Shown here piece by piece: positions 51,508 to 61,284 of a stretch of 64,000 bases of DNA (its first letter is position 1; each line of letters begins with the position of its first letter). Origin of the DNA: COE1 sp910588595 (lineage in GTDB: Bacteria > Bacillota > Clostridia > Lachnospirales > Lachnospiraceae); NCBI GenBank assembly GCA_948957135.1, contig CARDBT010000014.1, positions 16,441-80,440 of the forward strand. Reading direction: 5' to 3'. Position numbers and translations under genes: made by a program. The notes under the pieces were generated by a model that was given only the letters and a program-made list of their open reading frames with translations, ran no database searches and was not told where the DNA came from.

Positions 51508-53394
51508 TCAGCCCCTTACTGCCTCATTCTCCAGCCACGACTGGAACATCAGGATATACCATATCTGGATCCGCCATCTGCCATTCTCGATAAAATCCTT
51601 CCAGAGGCGCTGCACTTCATCTGCATCCAATATCCCCTGACGCCTGATCAGGCTGCTGTCGAGCAGCGATTCCGCCCACTCCCGAAGCCCGGGTTCCCGA
51701 AGCCACTGCGTGATCGGGATCGAAAAGCCTTTCTTGGGTCTGTCCATCATCGCTTTTGGAACATATTTGTATAGTACATCTTTGAGTACAAGCTTTCCCT
51801 CATTTTCCTGTTTTTTGTACTCCATAGGTATCGTCCAGGCAAACTCAACAACATCCTTGTCCAGCATCGGCACCCGCGTCTCCAGGGAAACCGCCATGGC
51901 GGTGCGGTCGACCTTGACAAGAATGTCATCCGGGTGATATACCTCCATATCCATCAGCATGATGCTGCCCTGTGTATCTCTCAGCGCCCCATAGGGATAA
52001 CTGTTGTGCTTGTAGGGATACGTTTCTCTCTCCAGGGCGATCTGCAGGTTCGATGCCTCCTGCGCATTGGACAGTTCATACAGATGTTCCGGGCTCTTCG
52101 CTCCCAGAAGATACGCTTTGGTCTGCAGCATCTGGTTCTTTTTGATCAGCGGATTGCCTGTCAGAAGGCTGCTGGCAAGTTTGCGTATGCCATAAGGGCA
52201 GCTTCTCATCTTTCCCCAGATCCGGTTGATCGAGGAGTAGGACGTGTATCCGCAGAACAGTTCGTCCCCTGCATCGCCGCTCAAGGACACTGTCACATGT
52301 TCGCGTGTCATCCGGCTCACAAGATATGTTGGGATCTGCGATGAATCAGCAAACGGCTCACCGAAGATCCATGAAAGCCTGGGGATCACCGCTTTGGCAT
52401 CCTCCGCTGTTATATAGAGTTCCGTGTGCTCTGTGCCGAGGTGCTGTGCGATCTCCTTCGCGTACACTGCCTCGTTGTACTCTGGATCATCCATGCCGAT
52501 CGTAAAGCTTTTGACTTTCCGATCCGACTGTGCCTGCATCAGCGCCACGACCGTACTGCTGTCGATCCCTGCCGACAGAAACGCCCCGACCGGAACATCT
52601 GCCACCATCTGCTCTCTGATCGATGCCTTCAGCAGCCGTTCGAGCTCATCTGCCGCCTCCTGCCTGCTTCCCTGAAACGGATGCGCCTGACCGTATTTCG
52701 CCGCGTCGCGCACAGACCAGTAAGCGCTGATCCTGGGCTCCTGATAGGGCGCTTCCAGCTCAAGCATACAGCCTGCATCCAGCTTGTAGATGTTCTGGTA
52801 TATGGAATATGGCGCCGGAATATATCCGTGTATGAAGTACAGCTGCAGCACCTTTGTGTCGATCGGATTGTCAAAACCATCCAGCACACTAAAGCAGCCA
52901 ATATCCGAAGCAAACACAAAATGTCCGTTTACAAAACCATAATACAAAGGTTTCTCCCCGACCCTGTCCCGTATGAGTGTCAGTTTACGTGTCTGTTTGT
53001 CAAAGAGCGCGATCGCAAACATTCCCTTACAGTGTCTGATCGTCTCCTCCACACCGTATGCCTCGACTGCCGCAAGCAGCACTTCCGTGTCGGAAGTCCC
53101 CCGAAACGCTGTCACTTTCTGTTCTTTCAACAGCTTGTCCCGCAGTCTGCGGTAATTGTAGATCTCCCCGTTGAACACACACACATATCTGCCGGACGCC
53201 GAGTGCATCGGCTGTGCACCGTTTTCTGACAGATCTATGATCGAGAGTCTGCGGTGCCCCAGAACCACGTCTGCGCCTTCGCTCGCCCATACGCCTCCGG
53301 CGTCTGGTCCTCTGTGGTACATCCGTTTGTTCATTTTTTCGATATGATCCCTCCAATTGGAAGGACTGCCGCAAAACCCCGCTATTCCACACAT
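51508..53394 (-). CDS. asnB: Asparagine synthase (glutamine-hydrolysing)-like amidotransferase
   Basis: This is a 628-residue two-domain enzyme. The N-terminal class II glutaminase has C2 (MCGIAGFCG), RMYHRGPD, LGHRRLSIIDLS and NGEIYNY. The synthase domain has the PP-loop FLSAGIDSS at 272-280 (the usual sequence is SGGxDSS, so one glycine is Ala), FADSSQIPTYLVS and SLSGDAGDELFCGY. The length suits AsnB proteins of the polysaccharide-linked type, such as those that amidate uronic or amino-sugar acids. It is the first gene of the locus, so regulation of the locus may begin here. Whether it makes asparagine or a sugar amide cannot be told; the context leans to the latter. Confidence 0.85.
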   Translation of the reverse strand: MCGIAGFCGSPSNWRDHIEKMNKRMYHRGPDAGGVWASEGADVVLGHRRLSIIDLSENGAQPMHSASGRYVCVFNGEIYNYRRLRDKLLKEQKVTAFRGTSDTEVLLAAVEAYGVEETIRHCKGMFAIALFDKQTRKLTLIRDRVGEKPLYYGFVNGHFVFASDIGCFSVLDGFDNPIDTKVLQLYFIHGYIPAPYSIYQNIYKLDAGCMLELEAPYQEPRISAYWSVRDAAKYGQAHPFQGSRQEAADELERLLKASIREQMVADVPVGAFLSAGIDSSTVVALMQAQSDRKVKSFTIGMDDPEYNEAVYAKEIAQHLGTEHTELYITAEDAKAVIPRLSWIFGEPFADSSQIPTYLVSRMTREHVTVSLSGDAGDELFCGYTSYSSINRIWGKMRSCPYGIRKLASSLLTGNPLIKKNQMLQTKAYLLGAKSPEHLYELSNAQEASNLQIALERETYPYKHNSYPYGALRDTQGSIMLMDMEVYHPDDILVKVDRTAMAVSLETRVPMLDKDVVEFAWTIPMEYKKQENEGKLVLKDVLYKYVPKAMMDRPKKGFSIPITQWLREPGLREWAESLLDSSLIRRQGILDADEVQRLWKDFIENGRWRIQIWYILMFQSWLENEAVRG

Positions 53395-53447
53395 AATCCG
53401 AACTCCATTCCCTGTACGATCTCTATCTGTTTTCTATGCCTGTACAG

Positions 53448-53456
53448 ATAATACCA
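53448..53456 (-). promoter_or_regulatory. Weak candidate extended -10 for the polysaccharide locus
   Basis: TGGTATTAT reads on the minus strand 54 bases before the asnB start. No matching -35 was found, so the true promoter may lie elsewhere between 53395 and 53850. Confidence 0.3.
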
Positions 53457-53472
53457 CAATTTATTGCCAATT

Positions 53473-53496
53473 CCTAGAGTGTATTTGAAAAATGCT
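53473..53496. repeat. 24-bp repeat shared with the window's right end
   Basis: CCTAGAGTGTATTTGAAAAA plus TGCT recurs with two differences at 63946-63969. It is probably the end of a dispersed element; the remainder is not recognised here. Confidence 0.6.
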
Positions 53497-53515
53497 CCCT
53501 CTCCTCGAACAAGGT

Positions 53516-53657
53516 GTTACTGTTCACGCTCCAACTAATTCTGACACAATTTTATGTAATGAAGGCGCAAACAGCAACCCATTTGCACACAAAATGCTAA
53601 AGTACAAGCATTTTGGCGCACGTTTTTCACTACTTTTATAGACGTGTGAACAGTAAC
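53516..53657. mobile_element. 142-bp palindromic MITE-like element (right flank of polysaccharide locus)
   Basis: Perfect 12-bp terminal inverted repeats (GTTACTGTTCAC) bound the element, with an inner 9-bp hairpin (CAAAATGCT / AGCATTTTG). It has no coding capacity. Size and end sequence (two differences in eleven bases) relate it to the element at 15393-15532. The flanking gap 53395-53945 otherwise holds only promoters and the 24-bp repeat. Confidence 0.7.
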
Positions 53658-53851
53658 GACAAGGTCAACAGCGCGATTCGATCCTGTCCGCATCAGCACT
53701 AAAGAACTACAGTTCCTTAGTATATGCAGAAAAGAACAGCGTATTCTACATTTCCACATGAACTCCCGTTATCCTGACCGGCGTGGACCCTGACCAGGAA
53801 GGTAAAATCTGCGATTTTGCACTATGCCAATGTACAAAAATCAGTAAAACA

Positions 53852-53880
53852 TTGACATTAATTTTTTTGATTGTTAAAAT
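53852..53880 (+). promoter_or_regulatory. Promoter of the hybrid sensor kinase
   Basis: TTGACA and TAAAAT are exactly 17 bases apart. The leader is about 58 bases and ends in GGGAGG before the ATG at 53946. Confidence 0.8.
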
Positions 53881-53945
53881 ATATTTAGAAATAACGGAAC
53901 TTGAACACACGAAATCAAGATTACCGAATCCAGGGAGGATTTCAT

Positions 53946-56900
53946 ATGTATCACTGTCATATAAACTTCTTTTTTCTGGGTGGGCAGCGCAGGCTGTTTC
54001 AATTGCTTGAAGAAATGCCGCCGCTTGAACACTTCACACATGATTATTTCGAGAGCAGGATGCCTTATGAAACAATGATCTCAAAAGCAGATGTCATCAT
54101 AGCAGACCTGAATGACATGGATGCCGCTGCGACAGTAAAGACACTGCTCTCAAGCAAGCGGCACGATGCAGAACTGATCGTGCTCGCAGACAAGGAGCAG
54201 TTTTCTATCCTGAACGACCTGCCGGACTGCCTGCCCGAGATCTATGACATCTGGACATTTCCGATATCCGACGCGGAACTCAGCTTTCGCTTTACAAGAT
54301 GGCAGCAGCATTACAAGATGCGCAAAGACTTCTGGCAGACAAACCAGTATCTTGAAGCTACCATCAACAGTGTGCCCAACCTGATCTGGTACAAGACCAA
54401 GGACGGCATCCACGAGAAAGTCAACGACAGCTTCTGTATCACTGTCAACAAGACCAAAGCCCAGGTAGAAGGGCGCGGACACGCCTACATCTGGGACGTG
54501 GAGCACGACGATCCCGCCTGCATCGAGTCCGAGCGCGAAGTCATGGAGCAGCGAAAAACCTGTATCTCCGAGGAGACCGTCCAGACCAAAGACGGCACAA
54601 AACTGCTCACCACATACAAGTCCCCGCTGTACGACCTGGACGGAAGCGTCATGGGAACAGTGGGCGTCGGCATCGACATCACATTGGAAAACGAATACAA
54701 ACAGCAGCTCATCTCCAAGACAAAAACACTTGAGACACTGTTCACCACGATGGATTGCGGAGTCCTGTGCCACTCTGTCGACGGATCCAAGATCATCAGC
54801 ATCAACAGCGCTGCGCTCAAGATCCTCGGCTACGAATCCCAGCAGGAGCTTTTGGACGATGGCTTTAACCTGATCGCGCCGTCCGTCGTGGAGGAGGACT
54901 GCGCCGACCTGCGCAGGAGCATACTGTCCCTGCAGAACGAGGGGGACAGCGTCAATGTCGCATACCGCGTGCGGCGCGACAACGGCGAACTGCTGCACAT
55001 CATGGGAAATATTAAGTTAATACAGGAAAACGGGGAATTGTTCTATCAGCGCTTCCTTCTGGACTGCACTACACAGAGACTTCACGAACAAGCCGAGCGC
55101 CAGGAGAGCGAAAAGCGCCAGCTGGAGTTAGTCCATGCGCTGAGTATCGACTATAATCTCGTATGTTTCTTTGACCTGGATACCGGAAAGGGAAATGCCC
55201 TGCGGATAAGCGAGTGCAAATATCAGATCCTCGACAAACTTTTTGCCGGCGAACTGACCATGGAAAACAACCTCGAAAACTACATAGACAAATGTGTCTA
55301 CGAGGAGGACAAGGAGATGATGCGGCAGGCGCTCTCCCGTGAAAACCTGATGCAAAAACTTGCCGAAAAGAAGATTTATTACGTCAATTACCGCACGAAC
55401 TGTCACAATGAACTGCGCTATTTCCAGATGAAAGCAGTCTGTGCCGGAGACTGGAGCCACTACTGCGGGATCGTCCTCGGTTTCCACAGTATCGACGAGG
55501 AGATCCGCAGCGAGATGGAGAAGAACACGATCCTGGAGGACGCTCTGATCCAGGCAAACCGTGCCAACAAGGCCAAAAGCGTGTTTCTCTCAAATATGTC
55601 GCACGATATCCGCACACCGATGAACGCGATCATAGGTTTTACAACACTGGCGCTCAGCCGCCTGGAACACTCCGATCAGGTGGAGGGATACCTCAAAAAG
55701 ATCATGACTTCCGGAAACCATCTGCTGAACCTGATCAACAATGTCCTTGACATGAGCCACATTGAGAGCGGCAAAATGCAGCTGTCAGAACAGCTCTGCA
55801 GCCTTCCTGAAATCCTGCACGGACTGCGCAATATCATACAGGCTGACATCCACTCCAAACAGCTTGAGCTGTACATGGATGCCATCGATGTGCAGAACGA
55901 AAACATCTACTGCGACAGGCTGCGTCTGAACCAGGTACTGTTAAACTTACTGAACAATGCGATCAAGTACACGACTGCCGGCGGTATCGTGAGCATCAAG
56001 GTGACGGAGAAAGCCGTGGCGCAGGAAGGGTACGCAACATATATATTTCAGGTCAAAGATACCGGGATCGGCATGAGCGAGGAATTTGTCTCCCACATTT
56101 TTGAGCCGTTTGAACGCGAACGCAACTCCACTATCAGCGGCATACAGGGAACCGGTCTTGGCATGGCGATCACAAAGAATATCGTGACGATGATGAATGG
56201 CACCATCAGCGTGACCAGCAAACAGGAAGTCGGTTCAGAGTTTACCGTCTCCTTCACATTCCGTGTGAGTTCAGAGCGCAAGACATCTCCTCTGATCCCG
56301 GAACTGCAGGGATGCCGTGCGCTCGTCGTGGACGACGACTTTAACACCTGCGACAGTGTATCCTATATGCTGCAGCAGATCGGGATGCGCGCGGAATGGA
56401 CCCTGTCAGGAAAAGAAGCCGTACTCCGCACCCACCAGGCAGTCACCCGCAAAGACTTCTACTCCGTCTACATAATCGACTGGCTGCTTCCCGACATGAA
56501 CGGCGTCGAGGTCGCACGCCGCGTCCAGAAGGAGACTGGCGGAAATGTGCCGATCATCGTACTGACAGCATACAACTGGGAGGATATCGAGGACGAGGCA
56601 AAGGAAGCAGGTGTCACAGCTTTCTGCAGCAAGCCGCTGTTCCTGTCCGAGCTGCGGGAATGCCTGCATTCCATCACCAATGCCGGAGGCGAAACAAAAA
56701 CGAACAGCCTCATAGAATATGTGCCTTTTCACGCAGAACGGCTTCTGCTCGTAGAGGACAATGAACTAAACCAGGAAATCGCAGCTGAGATCTTACAGGA
56801 AGCAGGATTTTCGGTGGAGATCGCCGGCAATGGACAAGTCGCTGTCGACAAGCTGAACGCTTCCAAGCCAGGATATTACCAATTGATCCTGATGGATATA

Positions 56901-57110
56901 CAGATGCCGGTCATGAACGGATATGAAGCTACCCGTGCGATCCGCGGACTCGAAGATCCACAGCTCGCATCCATCCCGATCATTGCGATGACTGCCAACG
57001 CATTCGAGGAAGACAAACAGGAGGCTTTGAAGAGCGGTATGAATGGGCACATCGCAAAACCGATCAACATCGATAACCTGATGAATACTTTAAAAGAAAT
57101 TTTGAAATAA
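53946..57110 (+). CDS. Large hybrid sensor histidine kinase with two receiver domains
   Basis: This is a 1054-residue signalling protein without membrane helices, so it senses an internal or diffusible signal. Residues 1-130 resemble a receiver fold (DVIIADLNDMDAA in the acceptor strand). PAS-like regions follow at about 145-260 (SVPNLIWYKTKDGIHEKVND), 265-385 and 395-520. The HisKA helix has the phospho-acceptor H553 in MSHDIRTPMNAIIGF, the ATPase has NNAIKYT, DTGIGM and GTGLGMAIT. Two receivers follow with acceptor D845 (YIIDWLLPDMNG) and D984 (LILMDIQMPVMNG). There is no output or Hpt domain, so the signal must pass to another protein. GGGAGG fixes the start at 53946. It is transcribed away from the polysaccharide locus and could control it. 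Confidence 0.92.
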   Translation: MYHCHINFFFLGGQRRLFQLLEEMPPLEHFTHDYFESRMPYETMISKADVIIADLNDMDAAATVKTLLSSKRHDAELIVLADKEQFSILNDLPDCLPEIYDIWTFPISDAELSFRFTRWQQHYKMRKDFWQTNQYLEATINSVPNLIWYKTKDGIHEKVNDSFCITVNKTKAQVEGRGHAYIWDVEHDDPACIESEREVMEQRKTCISEETVQTKDGTKLLTTYKSPLYDLDGSVMGTVGVGIDITLENEYKQQLISKTKTLETLFTTMDCGVLCHSVDGSKIISINSAALKILGYESQQELLDDGFNLIAPSVVEEDCADLRRSILSLQNEGDSVNVAYRVRRDNGELLHIMGNIKLIQENGELFYQRFLLDCTTQRLHEQAERQESEKRQLELVHALSIDYNLVCFFDLDTGKGNALRISECKYQILDKLFAGELTMENNLENYIDKCVYEEDKEMMRQALSRENLMQKLAEKKIYYVNYRTNCHNELRYFQMKAVCAGDWSHYCGIVLGFHSIDEEIRSEMEKNTILEDALIQANRANKAKSVFLSNMSHDIRTPMNAIIGFTTLALSRLEHSDQVEGYLKKIMTSGNHLLNLINNVLDMSHIESGKMQLSEQLCSLPEILHGLRNIIQADIHSKQLELYMDAIDVQNENIYCDRLRLNQVLLNLLNNAIKYTTAGGIVSIKVTEKAVAQEGYATYIFQVKDTGIGMSEEFVSHIFEPFERERNSTISGIQGTGLGMAITKNIVTMMNGTISVTSKQEVGSEFTVSFTFRVSSERKTSPLIPELQGCRALVVDDDFNTCDSVSYMLQQIGMRAEWTLSGKEAVLRTHQAVTRKDFYSVYIIDWLLPDMNGVEVARRVQKETGGNVPIIVLTAYNWEDIEDEAKEAGVTAFCSKPLFLSELRECLHSITNAGGETKTNSLIEYVPFHAERLLLVEDNELNQEIAAEILQEAGFSVEIAGNGQVAVDKLNASKPGYYQLILMDIQMPVMNGYEATRAIRGLEDPQLASIPIIAMTANAFEEDKQEALKSGMNGHIAKPINIDNLMNTLKEILK

Positions 57111-57138
57111 AAAAGACGCTTGCGCGTCTTTTTTATTT
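57105..57138. terminator. Bidirectional terminator at converging stop codons
   Basis: A perfect 15-bp inverted repeat (57105-57119 with 57124-57138) with GACGC core and A/T outer arms overlaps the stop of the kinase (57108-57110) and that of the GLUG protein (57133-57135). It serves both directions. Confidence 0.93.
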
Positions 57139-60100
57139 CGACTGGCTGTTCTGAGCCTTCCTCCGTTTTCTACGTGCCCTGCCCTTCTTGACCAGAACGG
57201 TCATCAATATCAGGACTGCCACAGCTGCAGATGCACAGATGATCAGCACCATTTTATTCGAAGTGTTCTCTACCACACAGAAATACTGCTGCATGCCGGT
57301 CATATCAACCTGCAGGTACTGACCTCTGCTCTTGCTCTCCAACACTGTCCAGCTGCCATCTTTGTATCCGTAGACCACAGCGTCCTCATAGGGATTCAGG
57401 ATCCGCAATGCGAAGGAGTCCGTCTCCTTGATCCCGCCATTGTGCAAAGTTACCTCATACACCACGCTCCGCTTCTCCGCAGCTTCCTCCGGCGGCGTCC
57501 TGTCACTGATCGCGGCATTCAATATCGTGTCCTCTGTAAAAATATCCTCGACCAGAGCCAGCGGTCTTTGCCATTGGCTTTCGTTCCCACCGGTCTCGCT
57601 CGCACCGCTTTGTACTACAGTCACGTTGTCCTTGTACTCCGCCTCGACAACTACAGTTCCGTTCATCGTCAGATCCGACACATCAGGCCATTCCCCATAG
57701 AATCCTTCCTTGCCTGGTATCTGCGGAAAATTTAACTTATCAAGCCGCTCTCCATATGCTACTTCCTCAGAGCCAAGGTAAGTGTCCTCTATCTTATAAA
57801 TGACCTTGAGATGCCAGAACTGTGCGGGAAGCCCGCCCACTGCCAGCAGATCCTGATAGCTGATCGGTTCTGCCACTCCAGTGTAGCTGATATTGTCAAT
57901 GCCATGAACTCCCTCACTCACATAATAGTTATCCGTAACTTTTTGCTCCTGCGTCTCCTGTGTCTCCCCATTCGTATTGACACCGATCTTATCATACTCG
58001 GAAATCTGCCCTGCGATCGCGCCAACCCTGCCGTTTTGTGAATGCACATCTGCCATGGAGTAGCATTCTTTCAAAGTGTCTGCATAACCTGCTATACCAC
58101 CTACATTTCTGTTACCCGCAACAGAGCACAATGCGTAACATCTCCTGATGATCGTGAGGGACTCGCCGCAGATACCGCCCACGTAATCTCCCTCAGTACT
58201 CTCCACGCTTCCATAGCTTTCCGAGTCAACAATGATACCGTGGTTCATATATCCGCAGATACCGCCTGCGCCGTTTTTCTTTGATGTGACATACCCTTCA
58301 TTGACACTGTCCGTGACCAGACACTTTGTTATGTATCGCCTGCCTATCTCATACTCGATCGCACCTGCTGCACTGTCCTCAAAATCTTCGTCGTCTATTG
58401 ACATGGAACCTGCAATGCCCCCGACATTGATATCGCCCTTTATGACCCCTTTGTTGCTGCAGGATTCTGTCCTTCCTGTGATTATAGAGTCGATATCCTC
58501 ATCGCCTGCATCCTCATAAATCTCCGAAAGCTCCAGCTTCTGGGCGCCTGTCAGCCTGTCAGCCAGAAGATTGAAGACAACATTGACTTGATCGTTCACT
58601 GCCTTTAGATCCGCATTCACCACATCAGAATAATCCGAGGCATTGTTGCTCAGGTTCTTTAAACTGTCGCTGATCCCCTGGAGATGGTTATTGAGATCGA
58701 TCCTGTTGTAATCATACACTGCACCCAGTTTTGTAAAAGTGATATCGGACTGTTCGTTCATATAGTTTGCGATATCCCTTGTGCGTCTTGTCGCAGATTT
58801 TGTGGAGTCCAGCGCGCTTTTCAAGTGATCTGACGCACTTCCCAGATCGCTGTTGACTGCCCTGAGGGAATCCGCCGCCTGACCGCCGTAAATATCCGCG
58901 AGGATCTGTGTATTTTCCATCACAGTCGTCGTGGCGGACAGCATCTTCTGCAGTTCCTCTGCACTTATGCTGCCGCTGTTATTGATCTTGTCGTTTATTT
59001 TGTTTGCCGCATCCTGCGCCTCCTGGATCGCGTATTCGATCTCTGACTTTGCATTGTCCACCGCACCTGACCTGGTTGTGATCTTCCTGAACTGGATATA
59101 AATATTCTTGTCTCCATCGACTGGGAAGGAATAAGAATTTCCACTGTCAGAAGATATTTTTGAACCGTTTAATTCCACATAGTCGACTGTATAACCTCCT
59201 GATGGCTCCACTGTTATCACAGCGCTGTCCTTGTTGTCATTGAGCAGACAGCTTGCATTTCCTGACAGGTTAGAATTGATCCTGATCACTGCTGCACTCG
59301 CGCTGGGATTGGTTTTCTTGCTTTGATTTACGGTACTGCTGTCAATCTCATCTTTTCTTTCTTCCGCTGCCATGCCATCGCCAGGCACCATTGTCTCCGG
59401 CTGGTCATCTGACAGCTCCGGTCCATCTGTCTCTTCCACTGGTACGGACTCCGTTTCTTTTTCATCCGTCTCGCCAGGCTCTGTACTGTCTGATTCTTCC
59501 TCATCATCCTCTGTCCCGATTTCCGCCGTGTTACTGCTCTGTGTACCGCCTTCACTGTCCGCTTCCTTTTCAGGTTCAGACGTTGACGGCTCCTGCTGCT
59601 CATCGGCTTTGTCTATTGCCGGCACATCGCTTTGAACCACTATCCCGGCACAGGGTTCAAAGTACGCTTCAACCCGCACATTTTCTGCCGGCATAGTAAA
59701 GCTGTAGGTATCTGCCGACCGCGAAGCGGCTATTTCCTCTCCCCCCGTAACCTTTACGACCTTGATCGAGGACAACTGATACTCATCGTTCGAACCATCC
59801 GGCTTTGCAGTGATCTCAACGGTCTCTCCCGCGTTTGGATTATAGGAATTGGAGATCACGTATCCGCCAACGGTATGAAGCAGTGTGATCCTCCTGTCTT
59901 TTGACGCATCGTACTCCCCGTCACCGACATCTGTTATTTTTCCAACATTATTGGAGGCATTTCTCAGAGTATTGACCGCATTGGTAAAACTATTCTCCGC
60001 CGCCTCGAAGTCGTTAAGCACCCCTGGCGTCATTTCCATCACATGATCCAGACGGTCTGTCATCGCCTGTGCCTGGTCAAGGTTGTCATCCATAAAATCA

Positions 60101-61284
60101 CCGAGCTGTTCGGCAAGGGCATCGGCAGCGTCCACCGCGCCGTCACTGAATGATGTCAGCACATCAAAATCGCGCTTAACACCGTTCTTCGCCGCCTGCA
60201 TATCATCGATCGTCTTGTCGATCAGGTCATGCAGCTTATCGACGGCATCCCTGAGCGATTCCGCCTCATTGATCTCGATAAAGGGTTCCATCTGCCCTAC
60301 TATACCGCCGATATCCTTGCGTCCATACACCGTGCCGTTATTTGTGCTAAGCGACACAACACCTGACTGCCGCCCGACGATGCCGCCGATATTATACCCG
60401 GTATGTTCATATCCGACTGTTCCCGAGTTGGTACACCGAACAATCACACCATCCGAAAATCCGGCAATGCCCCCTGTATCAACACCGCTGTACAGCTCAC
60501 TGTCGTCTCCGCCTGTGAGGCTCCCAAGGATCCCCGCCCCTGTTCCCATCTCGTCATCTTCCTCCACCCACTCGCTGTTGTCGTTGATCCCAGCACGGTT
60601 AGAGCAGTAATTTAAGGTTCCATGGTTGATCCCGGCAATTCCGCCCGTCGAGTAATACCCTGTGATCCTTCCTTTTGCAGCACATCCGGTTATCGTCCCT
60701 GTACTGCCATTCATGCCGGCAATCCCGCCGACGGTGTCACGTCCACTCACCGTTCCCTGAAAAGTACAGTTTTTGATCGTGCCATAATTCACCCCGCAGA
60801 GACTCCCGATACATTCTCTCTGGTTTTCAGATTCAATGTTTCCTTTCAGCGTCAGGTTCTGTATCACTCCCTGACTTTCGACATAGCGGAATAATCCCAC
60901 CACATATCCATCGCCCATATAGTCAAAGCCTGAAATCGTGTGACCCACACCGTCAAAGATCCCATTGAACACTGGTACGACACAGATCTCTATCCCTGAG
61001 AGGTCAATGTCTGCTCTGAGACTTACATACTTGTTTTCCGACCATGAGTCGATATAACACTTCGATGCAAAGTCAGCAAACTGCTCTGCCGTGCTGATAT
61101 CGATCCGCTCGTATTTGATTTCGTCTGGCGTGTCAGCCGTCTGGGTTTTCTCTGCCTCCTCCGCACAGATCTCCTGCACTGGTATCATGCCAAAAAACAT
61201 CCCTGCAGCCAGTGTTAGGGCAAGTACTTTTTTGCATAAAAACCGCACCTGTGCCCGGTCATGTTTCCTATGTATTTGATGCAT
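57133..61284 (-). CDS. GLUG-repeat surface protein with coiled coils and C-terminal membrane anchor
   Basis: This is a 1383-residue exported protein. A signal peptide (ALTLAAGMFFGMIPVQEICA region, about 20-40) is followed by GLUG-type beta repeats (GGIAGMNGSTGTITGC, GGIAGINHGTLNYC and others, about 90-330). Then come a long coiled-coil stretch (DAVDKLHDLIDKTIDDM onward, about 335-440), a small repeat-like domain near 460-545 (TAKPDGSNDEYQLSSIKVV), and an acidic Ser/Glu linker (about 550-650). A second coiled coil (about 730-920), more GLUG repeats (about 940-1110) and a late beta domain follow. It ends with a single helix (LIICASAAVAVLILMTVLV) and the basic tail KKGRARRKRRKAQ. The ATG at 61284 follows AGGAAGG and lies inside the 3' end of the MMPL gene (17-base overlap). 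It probably works with that transporter; a direct substrate or scaffold is possible. Confidence 0.88.
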   Translation of the reverse strand: MHQIHRKHDRAQVRFLCKKVLALTLAAGMFFGMIPVQEICAEEAEKTQTADTPDEIKYERIDISTAEQFADFASKCYIDSWSENKYVSLRADIDLSGIEICVVPVFNGIFDGVGHTISGFDYMGDGYVVGLFRYVESQGVIQNLTLKGNIESENQRECIGSLCGVNYGTIKNCTFQGTVSGRDTVGGIAGMNGSTGTITGCAAKGRITGYYSTGGIAGINHGTLNYCSNRAGINDNSEWVEEDDEMGTGAGILGSLTGGDDSELYSGVDTGGIAGFSDGVIVRCTNSGTVGYEHTGYNIGGIVGRQSGVVSLSTNNGTVYGRKDIGGIVGQMEPFIEINEAESLRDAVDKLHDLIDKTIDDMQAAKNGVKRDFDVLTSFSDGAVDAADALAEQLGDFMDDNLDQAQAMTDRLDHVMEMTPGVLNDFEAAENSFTNAVNTLRNASNNVGKITDVGDGEYDASKDRRITLLHTVGGYVISNSYNPNAGETVEITAKPDGSNDEYQLSSIKVVKVTGGEEIAASRSADTYSFTMPAENVRVEAYFEPCAGIVVQSDVPAIDKADEQQEPSTSEPEKEADSEGGTQSSNTAEIGTEDDEEESDSTEPGETDEKETESVPVEETDGPELSDDQPETMVPGDGMAAEERKDEIDSSTVNQSKKTNPSASAAVIRINSNLSGNASCLLNDNKDSAVITVEPSGGYTVDYVELNGSKISSDSGNSYSFPVDGDKNIYIQFRKITTRSGAVDNAKSEIEYAIQEAQDAANKINDKINNSGSISAEELQKMLSATTTVMENTQILADIYGGQAADSLRAVNSDLGSASDHLKSALDSTKSATRRTRDIANYMNEQSDITFTKLGAVYDYNRIDLNNHLQGISDSLKNLSNNASDYSDVVNADLKAVNDQVNVVFNLLADRLTGAQKLELSEIYEDAGDEDIDSIITGRTESCSNKGVIKGDINVGGIAGSMSIDDEDFEDSAAGAIEYEIGRRYITKCLVTDSVNEGYVTSKKNGAGGICGYMNHGIIVDSESYGSVESTEGDYVGGICGESLTIIRRCYALCSVAGNRNVGGIAGYADTLKECYSMADVHSQNGRVGAIAGQISEYDKIGVNTNGETQETQEQKVTDNYYVSEGVHGIDNISYTGVAEPISYQDLLAVGGLPAQFWHLKVIYKIEDTYLGSEEVAYGERLDKLNFPQIPGKEGFYGEWPDVSDLTMNGTVVVEAEYKDNVTVVQSGASETGGNESQWQRPLALVEDIFTEDTILNAAISDRTPPEEAAEKRSVVYEVTLHNGGIKETDSFALRILNPYEDAVVYGYKDGSWTVLESKSRGQYLQVDMTGMQQYFCVVENTSNKMVLIICASAAVAVLILMTVLVKKGRARRKRRKAQNSQSK

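Noticed and set aside
53535..53759. 74-codon minus-strand frame near asnB
   Set aside because: It lies largely within the palindromic element and resembles no protein.
54150..54998. 282-codon minus-strand frame opposite the sensor kinase
   Set aside because: The plus-strand frame carries clear PAS and kinase domains, and the antisense frame shows none.
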